A stretch of DNA of 64,000 nt, taken from assembly GCF_004208525.1 (NCBI RefSeq), contig NZ_SGIT01000001.1:1054001-1118000 (forward strand), in the 5' to 3' direction. Each line of letters begins with the position of its first letter. Within the stretch, counting starts at the first letter, position 1. A model generated the notes under the pieces. It searched no databases, was not told the origin of the DNA, and was given only the letters and a program-made list of their open reading frames with translations. This document shows positions 8,697-18,592 of the stretch, piece after piece. The stretch comes from Sphingobacterium corticibacterium. Lineage in GTDB: Bacteria > Bacteroidota > Bacteroidia > Sphingobacteriales > Sphingobacteriaceae. A program made the translations under genes and the position numbers.

Positions 8697-9998
8697 ATGG
8701 CAGATAATAAAAAACACATTATCGTTGTAGGTGGTGGATTTGCAGGTATAAATTTCATCAAATCTTTAGGAAAAAATCCTGCCTACAAAGTGACCCTGGT
8801 AGATATCAATAATTACAATTTCTTTCCTCCGTTAATTTATCAAGCAGCGACTGCATTCATCGAAGCATCAAATATCAGTATGCCTTTCCGTAAAATGTTT
8901 AAAAGACATAACGGCTTTGCTTTTCATCTCGGAAAGTTATTGAATATCCTTCCGGAGAGCAATGTTGTCGAAACAGATACGGGTAACCTAACATACGACT
9001 ACCTGATATTAGCGACAGGAACGGAAACTAACTTTTTCGGCATGGAGAATGTGAAGAAAAAAGCGTTTCCGATGAAGAATATCACCGATGCTTTAGCTAT
9101 TCGCAATAAGCTGTTACTAAACTTGGAAGATTACATTCAACGAAAAGATGACCCGAACCGTGAGACTTATCTAAACATTGTTGTTGCAGGCGGCGGTCCT
9201 TCTGGCGTAGAAGTATCGGGCATGATTGCAGAACTTAGTGAACGTATCGTAAAAAAAGAATATCCGGAATTAGCGGGATTAAAACCGAATATCCACTTGG
9301 TAGACGCAGCGCCAGCTCTATTAGGTCCTATGAGCAGCGTTGCTCAAAGAGAAGCACAGGAAGTTTTAGAAAAACTCGGTGTGGACATTACGTTGAATAC
9401 TGCTGTTAAAGATTATGTAGATGATACCGTGATCCTGGCCAATGGTGCGGAAATAAAAACAAAAACATTAATTTGGACATCTGGTGTCATCGCCCGGGAG
9501 TTACCAGGACTACCTGCCGAAAAATTTGGAAGAGGGCGCCGTGTACTGGTCGATCAATTCAACGCCGTGCAGGGCTATAACAACATTTTTGCTATTGGCG
9601 ACCTCTGCTTTCAGGATACGGATCCCAACTTCCCAAATGGTCATCCGCAACTCGCTCAAGTAGCGATGCAACAGGGTGTACGATTAGCAAAGAATATTAT
9701 TGCGAAAGATCAAGGACAATCGTTAAAACCGTTCTCCTACATAGACAAAGGAAGTATGGCTATTATTGCCCGATATCATGCCGTGGCCGACCTGCCAAAA
9801 TTTTCTTTTACAGGATTCTTTGCATGGCTTACTTGGCTGCTTATCCACCTCTTCCCTATTGCAGGCTTCCGAAATAGGTGGAAATTGTTGGGCAATTGGG
9901 TATGGTCTTTCTATTCTGCGAACTCAGGCCTTCGTTTAATTGTACGCAGTGAACGGAAACGGGATAATAATGAAGTGAGAACGAATATACACGGCTAA
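8697..9998 (+). CDS. Type II NADH:quinone oxidoreductase (NDH-2)
   Basis: 433 residues, a membrane-associated flavoprotein that passes electrons from NADH to menaquinone without pumping protons. The FAD-binding motif VVGGGFAG is at residues 10-17. The NADH-binding motif VVAGGGPSGVE lies near residue 163, and the FAD-closing segment NIFAIGDL near 300. Toward the C-terminus a hydrophobic stretch (FFAWLTWLLIHLFPIAGF) probably anchors it to the membrane. It fits with the menaquinone gene mqnE in the same window. Confidence 0.9.
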   Translation: MADNKKHIIVVGGGFAGINFIKSLGKNPAYKVTLVDINNYNFFPPLIYQAATAFIEASNISMPFRKMFKRHNGFAFHLGKLLNILPESNVVETDTGNLTYDYLILATGTETNFFGMENVKKKAFPMKNITDALAIRNKLLLNLEDYIQRKDDPNRETYLNIVVAGGGPSGVEVSGMIAELSERIVKKEYPELAGLKPNIHLVDAAPALLGPMSSVAQREAQEVLEKLGVDITLNTAVKDYVDDTVILANGAEIKTKTLIWTSGVIARELPGLPAEKFGRGRRVLVDQFNAVQGYNNIFAIGDLCFQDTDPNFPNGHPQLAQVAMQQGVRLAKNIIAKDQGQSLKPFSYIDKGSMAIIARYHAVADLPKFSFTGFFAWLTWLLIHLFPIAGFRNRWKLLGNWVWSFYSANSGLRLIVRSERKRDNNEVRTNIHG

Positions 9999-10043
9999 TT
10001 TGATTTCTTAACATACATCAATAGATGTTATAAACACTTATAG

Positions 10044-10051
10044 TAATTTTG
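10044..10051 (+). promoter_or_regulatory. Putative -7 box (TAATTTTG) of the YceI-family gene
   Basis: Perfect TAnnTTTG match 25 bases before the ATG at 10076. It overlaps a possible TTG start at 10049, which argues that translation begins at 10076. Confidence 0.45.
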
Positions 10052-10075
10052 TTTTATCAAAAAAATAGAAATAAA

Positions 10076-10657
10076 ATGAAAAAGTTAACGTTATTTTTTA
10101 CCTTCCTATTCGTCTCGATAGGATTGTTTGCGCAGACAACTTGGACGGCAGATCCGTATCATTCTAAATTAGGTTTTACCGTGACTCATTTGGGTATTGC
10201 TGATGTTCCGGGGCATTTTGGCTCATACGACGTTTCTATCGTTTCAGCTAAAGAAGACTTTAGTGATGCGGTTATCGAATTGACAGTGCAGACAAATTCG
10301 ATCGACACCAGAGTTGAACCACGGGACAATCATTTAAAAAGTGCAGATTTTTTTGATGTCGAAAAATATCCTACCATGACATTCAAAAGCACTTCTATCA
10401 AGAAAGCAGGAAAAGATACTTTTACCCTACAAGGTAACCTCACTTTATTAGGTATTACCAAACCGGTTACCATGACGATGAAACATCGTGGAACGACTCA
10501 AAATCCAAATGCTGACGGTGCTCCTGTAGCAGGTATTCAAATCACTGGACAAATCAAACGCTCTGATTTTGGCTTAGGTGCTGGCTTTCCTGCACCTATG
10601 ATCAGTGACGAAGTACATATCAAAGCTGATGGCGAATTTGGTCATAAAAAAGACTAA
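10076..10657 (+). CDS. YceI family periplasmic lipid-binding-like protein
   Basis: 193 residues starting with a clear signal peptide (MKKLTLFFTFLFVSIGLFAQ). The mature part begins TTWTADPYHSKLGFTVTHLGI, the typical YceI opening, and continues with the VEKYPTMTFKSTSI and LTLLGITKPVTM strands of the lipocalin-like barrel. YceI proteins bind polyisoprenoid-type lipids in the periplasm; the cellular role is poorly defined. I chose the ATG at 10076 rather than the upstream TTG because of the signal peptide and the promoter box. An intrinsic terminator follows. Confidence 0.9.
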   Translation: MKKLTLFFTFLFVSIGLFAQTTWTADPYHSKLGFTVTHLGIADVPGHFGSYDVSIVSAKEDFSDAVIELTVQTNSIDTRVEPRDNHLKSADFFDVEKYPTMTFKSTSIKKAGKDTFTLQGNLTLLGITKPVTMTMKHRGTTQNPNADGAPVAGIQITGQIKRSDFGLGAGFPAPMISDEVHIKADGEFGHKKD

Positions 10658-10680
10658 AAATAACGCTCATAAAGAATAAG

Positions 10681-10706
10681 AAGCTCAACAATAGTTGGGC
10701 TTTTTT
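10681..10706 (+). terminator. Intrinsic terminator after the YceI-family gene
   Basis: A 9-bp stem (arms 10681-10689 and 10694-10702, one G-T pair) with a 4-base loop, running into a T-tract at 10701-10706. Confidence 0.8.
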
Positions 10707-10844
10707 AATTGGACATACTAATGTATGCCGGACAAGCATTCTCTCTAGAATCATATTATTACCGACAAACTGTCTGCCACCGTTAAATCTGGATGAAATT
10801 TAGTAAATTCGGACTATACAAAATGATAACTATAACCTTTGTTT

Positions 10845-13800
10845 ATGAATACACGTCCTAAAATACCTTTAATTACGGTTGCCATTTTTATCTGTACATT
10901 CTGTTTATCTGACGCCTTTGCCCAAAAGGTACACCTTGGGGTAAACCAAAGTTTATCCAGTTTCCGACAACGCGAGTTTAGCCCTGAAGGAAATTATCTC
11001 TTAACCCTTGATGATAAAAAGACAGCCATCTACAATATCCGAAAAAGACAATATGTCAACTTTATAGATGTTCCTGAGAAAAGCTATATCATTCCTCGGG
11101 ACGAACAATCCTTCTATCTTGCTCATCATATGGAGGCGGGATACTCTACACCTGTTGATTACCTATATATAACGCAGTATAATTTTCGCGACACCCAACC
11201 GCAGAGAACCGACTCTATATCCCTCGCCCCATTTGCCGAGATTGCCAAAGAAATCTATTACAACTCCACGTTTCGGATAGCATCGCCCCAGATCTGGCAC
11301 CACAATATCGAAACAAAGCAGCTCTGCTTTATTGTGATGATCACAGAGAAAGAAACAGTTGCAGAAAGACAATACCTTGCTACTGTAGATTTAGACTCCT
11401 ATACTTTAACGCTAAAAAACCTAGGAGTGCATCATCATGTAAACAGCATATCAACCGATGGACGACACATATTCGTGGCAACACCATCAGATATCCTCAA
11501 GTACACCCCACAGACCGATAGCTTATCCTATATCCTCCCTATCCAAGATAAAAAAGACGCCTATGCGACTATAAAAACAATGAACAACAAGTTGCATATC
11601 CTGAGCAATAGATATACGCTCTATGACTATATTGAGGACAAAGTAATAGAAACCAAAAGCATCACGCCGTATTTCTATGAAATGCCAGATGGCAGCTATT
11701 CGATAAGTAGCAATGAAAATTTCATAGTCACCAAAGATGACCAGGTCTATCTGATTGACAATAGCAAACAAGAAAGATCTGATTATAATACTTACAATAT
11801 CATCCAGATCAACGATCATTTACGACGTCCATTTAACAGAATAGGTGGCCTTTCATCATTTCCTGGAAAACACATCAGCTATAATGGCTCCTTAAATCTA
11901 TTAGCCTTCAATCATGATATTTTGGATATAGATCATGGGTACCTATTCTCCATGATTGATACTTTACAGCAAAGAATAGAGGTCATAGAGTTTACGGACA
12001 AACCTGGAAATATGTTGATCGGGAGATACAACGAGTTATTTGAAGTCGACTTAGCTACCCAACAAATACGATATACCCCTACAATCAACTTTCCTACTTA
12101 TCTATCAAACCTTCTCTTTGGTAAAGAAAAAAATACGGATTATGACTTTAAGGATACCACATTATATTATTACAATAGTGATCTTGGAAACTATGAATAT
12201 CCTGTTGTAAAATATAGAGATAAGTTCCATCGCGTTTACAATATGCACGACCAGCCAACCCATCTTGTCAATGACAGTCTATTTTATTGGTTTGCTTCGT
12301 ATCAAAATAGTATCCCTTTAAACAATGGTAACATAGAACTGTCCGAAAACCAATATACACTATACGTCAGTAAAAACAACCAGATCAAGAAGATTGATCT
12401 CAGAGTCAATCTGACCAACTATTACGAAAATGACACAAGCCCTTTTATGGTATTTGACCATTCGAGGTTCATCGCAGATAAAAAGCTCCTGGTTATCTTC
12501 TTTAATGCGGCTAATTACGGAAACCCCATACAACACTGGATAGATCTCGAAAAAGGAAAAATCATCAACACGACCAAATATAAGCTACTGACCTTTAAAA
12601 GTGACAATTCAGTTTACCTTACCGAAGACGGGTTCTTTTCCAGTAGTCATGAGAAAGTCGACATACCCTTTGACAATTTCTTGCTGTCAGGACTACTACA
12701 CGAAACAAATAAATCATACACCCATATCCGGAACAATACCTACGCATTTGCCAGTATATACAGAGACAGTGTTTATATTGTGGATTTTTCTGATAAAACC
12801 CGGCTCTCTATCCCTATTAAGGAAGGTGTCCGCAAAATCATTAAAGATCCGCATTCACCTAATCTCTTTATCCTGAACAAAATGGATCAATTGATCATAT
12901 GGAATACGGAAACGCTGACGAACCCAATACATATAAACATTTTGTGTAAGTCCCGTTTTGATATGTCCAAAAGCGAAACGGTCATTGAACATCCAGAGAC
13001 ACTCTTGCTATCATCCGACAACTTGTATGCGGCAACGGGTAGCTACAAATCTGCCCTTTATTGGAACGCCGATTTCAACCCTGACTTCAACTATATAGAC
13101 ACTCACTACAATCGTCCGGATATCGTACTTCAGGACTTAGGTTATAGTGATCCGGATTTTTTAACACACATCGAGCAAATAATCGACAAAAGAATAGCGC
13201 GAAATAAACAAACTACTCCGATCACACATGATATCAGATTTGACTATGCTAAAACCTCAAAACTATTGATCACCCCCGAACAGAAATTTGTCCTAAATGC
13301 ATCTTTTGATGAACCTCTACAAAATGTGAAAGGTTATACCATATATGTCAATGGGGTTAAGTTAAAATCTGTCGAAAACCTCCAAAGCAATGTTGTGATC
13401 GATAGCATTGAGCTATACAACGAAATCAACAAGATCAGTATTGTTCTAATTGATGAGAACGGAAATGAAACTACTGGGGACCACCAATATATCAAAGGAT
13501 ATCAAAAATCAAAAACAGATATTTACACTGTTGCAATAGGAATATCAAAATACCAAGACAGCACGTATAATTTGACATATGCGCGCAAAGATGCTGAAGA
13601 TATTAGTTCGACCTCAAAGTTACTATACACTTACGACAACCAATACAACCTACAGATACATGACAGCGAAGCGACGTTGGAGAACATCCTATCCAAGACA
13701 AAAGAGTTTCTTCGCGATATAAAACCGACAGATCAAGTCTTTATCTATTTTGCCGGGCATGGGTTACTCGATGAGGAGAAAAACCTTTACTTGGCACCTC

Positions 13801-14717
13801 ATGACATGAAATTCGACAAACCTATAGACAAGGGTTTGTTAATAGACAACTATCTAAAAGTGTTAGAAGATGTTCCATCGTTGTACAAATTACTGATCAT
13901 GGATGCTTGCCATACCGGTTTGGATGACGATTATATCACACCTGTGTATTACGAATATAATGAAGAGGAAGATCTAAAAATCATTAAACGCGGTTCGATC
14001 GCCCAATCAATGGATAAAAATAAGCCTCAATTAATAGACTTCGCATTCGAAACACTAAACCAAGGGAATGGCATCGACATTATTGCCGCCTCTAGTGCAA
14101 GCGAGTATGCCATCGAATCAGCTAGTGCCAACAATGGTATATTCACCTATAATTTTATCAATAGTTTGCTGAACATAAACAACGACCTCGATCAAAACAA
14201 CTATTTGGACGTGTACGAGATCATTAAAGACGCTTCTTTGAATACTTTGAAGATGACCCAGGGGCAACAGAGACCCATGTTGAGACAGGCTAACCAAGAT
14301 TTCAAGAACTATCTGATTGAGATTAAAGACACCCGAGAAGGGAAGATATTCGAAGCGGCAAAAGGATTCGATGATATCAATTATCTACAAGCGGCGATAA
14401 AAGATGGGTTTGATCTGAACAAAAAACAATCTGGACTAACCTTATTGATGTACGCTGCGAGACAAAATAACCTTCAAGCGATCAACATATTGCTTCGCAA
14501 CAATGTAGATATAGAAGAAGCTTGGCATTTCGATAGACAACCGGCTATCTACTTTGCGGCCTATAATGATCACACTGCGGCAACTGAAACCTTGTTGAAT
14601 GCCTACAAACAGCGACAGATTCGTATCAAATTATCACGAAACGGTCTGGACAATATTCAAAAAAAATCAAAGAAATGCTATGAAATGATACGTGCGGACG
14701 TTGATATTGTGGATTGA
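10845..14717 (+). CDS. Secreted caspase-family (peptidase C14) protein with N-terminal propeller-like region and C-terminal ankyrin repeats
   Basis: 1290 residues. Signal peptide at 1-27 (cut after AFAQ). Residues about 30-780 form a long beta-rich region with repeated short strands, probably a beta-propeller (WD40-like); no single motif is decisive. A beta-sandwich stretch follows (about 800-885). The caspase domain spans about 890-1060: VAIGISKY opens it, the catalytic His is in FAGHG (about 972) and the catalytic Cys in MDACHTG (about 1022). About 1185-1260 looks like two ankyrin repeats (TLLMYAARQNN, AIYFAAYNDH). Bacterial caspase homologues often cleave after basic residues, but the target here is unknown. 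I chose the ATG at 10845 over the TTG at 10839. The endonuclease-like gene follows at once, so the two are likely an operon. Confidence 0.85.
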   Translation: MNTRPKIPLITVAIFICTFCLSDAFAQKVHLGVNQSLSSFRQREFSPEGNYLLTLDDKKTAIYNIRKRQYVNFIDVPEKSYIIPRDEQSFYLAHHMEAGYSTPVDYLYITQYNFRDTQPQRTDSISLAPFAEIAKEIYYNSTFRIASPQIWHHNIETKQLCFIVMITEKETVAERQYLATVDLDSYTLTLKNLGVHHHVNSISTDGRHIFVATPSDILKYTPQTDSLSYILPIQDKKDAYATIKTMNNKLHILSNRYTLYDYIEDKVIETKSITPYFYEMPDGSYSISSNENFIVTKDDQVYLIDNSKQERSDYNTYNIIQINDHLRRPFNRIGGLSSFPGKHISYNGSLNLLAFNHDILDIDHGYLFSMIDTLQQRIEVIEFTDKPGNMLIGRYNELFEVDLATQQIRYTPTINFPTYLSNLLFGKEKNTDYDFKDTTLYYYNSDLGNYEYPVVKYRDKFHRVYNMHDQPTHLVNDSLFYWFASYQNSIPLNNGNIELSENQYTLYVSKNNQIKKIDLRVNLTNYYENDTSPFMVFDHSRFIADKKLLVIFFNAANYGNPIQHWIDLEKGKIINTTKYKLLTFKSDNSVYLTEDGFFSSSHEKVDIPFDNFLLSGLLHETNKSYTHIRNNTYAFASIYRDSVYIVDFSDKTRLSIPIKEGVRKIIKDPHSPNLFILNKMDQLIIWNTETLTNPIHINILCKSRFDMSKSETVIEHPETLLLSSDNLYAATGSYKSALYWNADFNPDFNYIDTHYNRPDIVLQDLGYSDPDFLTHIEQIIDKRIARNKQTTPITHDIRFDYAKTSKLLITPEQKFVLNASFDEPLQNVKGYTIYVNGVKLKSVENLQSNVVIDSIELYNEINKISIVLIDENGNETTGDHQYIKGYQKSKTDIYTVAIGISKYQDSTYNLTYARKDAEDISSTSKLLYTYDNQYNLQIHDSEATLENILSKTKEFLRDIKPTDQVFIYFAGHGLLDEEKNLYLAPHDMKFDKPIDKGLLIDNYLKVLEDVPSLYKLLIMDACHTGLDDDYITPVYYEYNEEEDLKIIKRGSIAQSMDKNKPQLIDFAFETLNQGNGIDIIAASSASEYAIESASANNGIFTYNFINSLLNINNDLDQNNYLDVYEIIKDASLNTLKMTQGQQRPMLRQANQDFKNYLIEIKDTREGKIFEAAKGFDDINYLQAAIKDGFDLNKKQSGLTLLMYAARQNNLQAINILLRNNVDIEEAWHFDRQPAIYFAAYNDHTAATETLLNAYKQRQIRIKLSRNGLDNIQKKSKKCYEMIRADVDIVD

Positions 14718-14731
14718 GAAATCAAGTCGAT

Positions 14732-15817
14732 ATGAAATTTAAAACGAATATTATGAATAAATTAATAATAGTTGTATTTGTGGTATTTGCTTTTTGGGCT
14801 ATCGGAAATACAGGTTCAGAAAAACCGGTGGGCAAACAGATAAAAGTACTACAAATAAATGCATGGCATGGCGCGACTGCTGTACCCGGCGGCTTTAAAG
14901 GACTACTAGGAATTATCGAGCAAATAGACCCGGATATTATACTCCTCTGCGAAACAAAGCATAACAATATCAATGTTGTCACTAAGTTAGTAGATACCCT
15001 AAAAATATTAGGCAAGATATATTATGGAGAAACGAGCAATGGAAGCGCAAGTTTAATGTCGAAGTATCCAATAGAAAGTGCAAACGCGTGCTGTGCATCA
15101 GAGGTTCAAGGACCAATGGCGAAAGCTTACATATCCATTGAAGGTCACACATTGGCCGTTTATTCGGCACATTTAGATTATAAACATTATGAATGTTATC
15201 TTCCCCGCGGATACAGCGGCGTCAGTTGGAAGAAAATCGCCTCTCCTATTGATAATGCCGACTCGATTTTAAAAGCCAATAGGCTCTCAGAAAGGGATGA
15301 ATCGATAAGCGCTTTTGTGAAAGATGCTAAGGTTGAAATTGAAAAAGGAAACCTAGTTTTGTTGGGAGGTGATTTTAATGAACCATCTCACATGGATTGG
15401 CAGGCAGACACTAAAGATATTCGGGATCACAATGGTCTGGTTATTCATTGGGATTGTTCCGTTATGCTGTCTGAGATGGGCATGATTGATTCGTATCGAC
15501 AAAAATTTCCTGATGCAGTCAAATATCCTGGATTTACGTTTCCATCTGCAAACAATGCAGTACCGGTCGACAAGCTCACCTGGGCTCCAGAAGCGGACGA
15601 AAGAGATCGCATAGATTTTATATATTATTATCCTAACTCGGCGTGGTCGTTGAGTAACGTGTCCATCGTAGGGCCGGAGGAAACCATAGTAAGAGGAAAG
15701 GTAAAGGAAAGGGACTCGGAAGATTCTTTTATCGTACCGACAGGTATTTGGCCAACGGACCATAAAGCTAATTTGGCAACATTTATGATTGAGAGGAGTA
15801 TGACGTCAAAAAAGTAA
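14732..15817 (+). CDS. Endonuclease/exonuclease/phosphatase (EEP)-fold protein, exported or membrane anchored
   Basis: 361 residues. A hydrophobic N-terminus (MNKLIIVVFVVFAFWAIG, from residue 8) acts as signal peptide or anchor. The DNase I-like active-site set looks complete: Asn in LQINAWHG, Glu in LLCETKH, His in YSAHLDY, Asp/Asn in GGDFNEPSH, Asp in RIDFIYY and His in PTDHKAN. Family members are metal-dependent phosphodiesterases acting on DNA, lipids, inositol phosphates or nucleotides; the substrate cannot be read from sequence. It begins 14 bases after the caspase gene stop, and a TTG start at 14714 would even overlap it. The pairing with a caspase is the interesting point. Confidence 0.82.
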   Translation: MKFKTNIMNKLIIVVFVVFAFWAIGNTGSEKPVGKQIKVLQINAWHGATAVPGGFKGLLGIIEQIDPDIILLCETKHNNINVVTKLVDTLKILGKIYYGETSNGSASLMSKYPIESANACCASEVQGPMAKAYISIEGHTLAVYSAHLDYKHYECYLPRGYSGVSWKKIASPIDNADSILKANRLSERDESISAFVKDAKVEIEKGNLVLLGGDFNEPSHMDWQADTKDIRDHNGLVIHWDCSVMLSEMGMIDSYRQKFPDAVKYPGFTFPSANNAVPVDKLTWAPEADERDRIDFIYYYPNSAWSLSNVSIVGPEETIVRGKVKERDSEDSFIVPTGIWPTDHKANLATFMIERSMTSKK

Positions 15818-15969
15818 TAAGATGGTGGCGTTTCTATACGCTATATTCGGGATAGGATGTGCCTCTTAAGGTCATGGAAGATAATCGCTATCCGGTTCAC
15901 TTCCTGTTCGGAGAACCTTCGCTATCTGTTCGGACTCTATTCGGACTCTGTTCGCCAATTTACCGTATA

Positions 15970-16025
15970 TTTACCGTGTCACCAACGTGTAATTACCGTG
16001 CGCGGCTCGGTAACTACACGGTAAA
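15970..16025. repeat. Nested palindromes (TTTACCGTGT/ACACGGTAAA and TTACCG/CGGTAA)
   Basis: In the 287-base gap before the WG-repeat genes, TTTACCGTGT (15970-15979) pairs perfectly with ACACGGTAAA (16016-16025). Inside, TTACCG (15993-15998) pairs with CGGTAA (16008-16013). Further TTACCGT copies and a repeated TTCGGACTCT/TTCG segment lie at 15905-15965. It could be an mRNA 3' hairpin for the EEP gene or a binding array. I see no convincing gene in 15818-16104; a 68-residue frame there (15859-16065) is low-complexity and overlaps the palindromes. Confidence 0.5.
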
Positions 16026-16104
16026 ATACCTTAAAAAACACGGTCAATGGGCGAAGAAAGTATAAAGGAAGAGCGAAGCAGATATGTGTAATAGTATAGC
16101 TTAG

Positions 16105-18591
16105 CTAATCATAAATGTAATCGCCAACTACCGGCAAATAGGTTCCGTCTTCATTCATATATTTCCATTTACCGCCTTCCGAAATAAGAACCGGAAATAG
16201 ATCCTGAGGCTTACTACCTCGAAAAAGTGCATCGCTAATCTTAATACCATCATACACTGCAGGAAGAATAATCGCACCCGTGCGGTCCGCAATCCCCCAC
16301 TTATCACCCTGTTGCAACAAAAAATATGCTTGGTCAAATGTACCACGAATGAAGCTATATTCGATCGGGATCACAATCTCCCGCGTACGGACATTTCCCA
16401 GCCCCATATTCCAATTGTTGTTTTTTGTATTGAACAAGAGTACAAATTCGTTCATGATTATCTCGTGCGGCAACAGTGCCCCCAGATTTTCCGTATCCTG
16501 CATGGGAAATATAAAATTACCGGTGGTGTCGACATACCCCGCACGCATCTGTCTATAATACTCTCCTGTATAATTGGCCACTAATCCGATACCGGAAGCA
16601 GAAAACGGGTCGGCTTTGGCAAATGTAGGCTCTAAAATAACGTTGCCCTGTTCGTTAATATATCCTACCCCCTGTTCGCCTTCTATAATGGCCATTTTAT
16701 TGATAAAGCGATGGAGTATCGGGTATCTACGTGGGGCAGTTTGTTCGCCGGTGTCATCATACCTATCCCGATAGGTGAAATTACTTATATCATACGTATC
16801 CGACAACTCCTCCAATAGCAGTATATCATAGAGCTTTCCCGTTTTTGAATCATCTGATACCAAGATCACTTTGTCCGAACCTACATCGTAAACCGCTTTG
16901 TACGGCAGATTATATACTGTACGGTATTTGCCATGATACAAAGCGAAAGTGCCGTCCCCGGTATACTGCATGAGGTATGTGTCATCCGTAACAGGATAGA
17001 TTTGTTTTAAATCTTCATCGATCAGTCGGCTGCCTGTAAAATCATAAAGATGAATAAGTTGGCTATCGTAGTCGCCGTCTTTGGCTATGATGAGTCCACA
17101 TAGACTATCCAGAACCTCTACATCACGATATTGGATAGGTATAATTTCGCGTTGATGAGTGCGATCATAGATACCTGTCAGTTCGTCGCGCTTTACTTTA
17201 ATAAACGATGAGGGAAAAGACCGGTCCATAGAAATGGCTTGGTATTCGCCTGGAATAATCGGCTCTCCATTGTGATCAAAGAGGTTAAAAACGCCCTGCT
17301 TTTCTGCACGGATGTAAGGTAGGTCTTCCCGACCATCGAATGCGTAATCTGCTCTTTCCACCTCGTAGAATTGTGGTGATATTGTCTTTCCGGAATCTGC
17401 AAAATATAATCCATATAAAGCATTTGTATGGAACTTAAATACATTAATCCCGTTACTTCCCGAGGAGTAAAACGTCTCGGACAAATGAGCTATCTGACCA
17501 TTTTCTACCTCAAAAAGTACTTCGTGTTTTTTATTTAATAGATAGGATATGTTGTTTTTGCGACCTACAAAATAATCATCGTATATCATCAGCTCATCGT
17601 ATTCATTGGGGATGATGACGTTACCGCCAAGATCAATGACACCGGTCTTACGCTGTTTGGTTGTGAGCAGATAATCGCCTCGGTAACCCAGGTAATAATT
17701 GGCATTCGGTCTTGTAATCTTATCATAGTCGAAAGGCACAACTAGTGCCCCATCCTGTCCGTATGCACCATATTTACCTTCCTTCGCGATTATGAGCATC
17801 CCCATCAAAACCTCTCCCTCTAAGAACTCTTCCTGAGTGCGTATGTTTACCGTGACCGCATGACCGTCTTTAGAAAACGAGGTGACCCAGTTGTCGCCCC
17901 GCATACCATGATGGATATGATCGTACTGAAACGGTATCAGGACATTCTCCTGCCAGTCGATAATACCCCACTTGCCGCCTTTTTGCGTATATACGTACCG
18001 CTGTGGAATGGTACAGCCACCGCAGTAATCAAATTTGTCGTAGGCACCGCTGACTATTTTCTGTTGGGTTTTATGGTATAAATACCACTTACCGTCTTGC
18101 ATGACATCGAAATACTCACCATCCAGATAGCCGATATCCTCAAAAAACGGTAGTACGGTATTGTCTGGCAGATACATGCTTATCTTATTATCTTTCTTGA
18201 GCTTCCAGAATTGTTGGAATTTGATGTCGACTTCGTCATAAGCCGCCATAAGCAACACCTCTCCGGTCGGGGATAATACGCCACATCCACTATCAGCATG
18301 GTACTTCAGCACATTTTTAGGCAACCCTCTTCCGTTTTTTTGCTCCTCCTCGTACGCCTTTATGGCAACAGGATCGTTTACGATGACACCATTAGTCTCG
18401 GAGATTATCAATTTTTCTCCCTTGCGGTTGATGTATACGATCTGATTATTTTCCTGTATCCGCGCCAGGCCACCGTCAAACGGTTGTAGGATCGTATTTG
18501 TACTTTCCTGTGAGGTCGTGTACACCACCTGCCCACTAGCAACAGATATACTTAGTCCGAGCAATAGACAGGTTATTTGAAAAGCGTGCAT
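16105..18591 (-). CDS. Secreted WG-repeat protein (828 aa)
   Basis: Signal peptide at about 1-20 (cut after VASG). The rest is a long series of WG-type repeats of the form GKWGIID-x-x-G-x-x-(V/I)IP-x-x-YD, for example KGGKWGIIDWQENVLIPFQYD, EGKYGAYGQDGALVVPFDYD and QGDKWGIADRTGAIILPAVYD. WG repeats build beta-sheet surfaces thought to bind proteins or polysaccharide; no catalytic motif is seen. It starts one base after the stop of another WG-repeat gene (TAG-T-ATG), so the two are translationally coupled paralogues. Probably periplasmic or surface located. Confidence 0.85.
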   Translation of the reverse strand: MHAFQITCLLLGLSISVASGQVVYTTSQESTNTILQPFDGGLARIQENNQIVYINRKGEKLIISETNGVIVNDPVAIKAYEEEQKNGRGLPKNVLKYHADSGCGVLSPTGEVLLMAAYDEVDIKFQQFWKLKKDNKISMYLPDNTVLPFFEDIGYLDGEYFDVMQDGKWYLYHKTQQKIVSGAYDKFDYCGGCTIPQRYVYTQKGGKWGIIDWQENVLIPFQYDHIHHGMRGDNWVTSFSKDGHAVTVNIRTQEEFLEGEVLMGMLIIAKEGKYGAYGQDGALVVPFDYDKITRPNANYYLGYRGDYLLTTKQRKTGVIDLGGNVIIPNEYDELMIYDDYFVGRKNNISYLLNKKHEVLFEVENGQIAHLSETFYSSGSNGINVFKFHTNALYGLYFADSGKTISPQFYEVERADYAFDGREDLPYIRAEKQGVFNLFDHNGEPIIPGEYQAISMDRSFPSSFIKVKRDELTGIYDRTHQREIIPIQYRDVEVLDSLCGLIIAKDGDYDSQLIHLYDFTGSRLIDEDLKQIYPVTDDTYLMQYTGDGTFALYHGKYRTVYNLPYKAVYDVGSDKVILVSDDSKTGKLYDILLLEELSDTYDISNFTYRDRYDDTGEQTAPRRYPILHRFINKMAIIEGEQGVGYINEQGNVILEPTFAKADPFSASGIGLVANYTGEYYRQMRAGYVDTTGNFIFPMQDTENLGALLPHEIIMNEFVLLFNTKNNNWNMGLGNVRTREIVIPIEYSFIRGTFDQAYFLLQQGDKWGIADRTGAIILPAVYDGIKISDALFRGSKPQDLFPVLISEGGKWKYMNEDGTYLPVVGDYIYD

Positions 18592-18592
18592 A

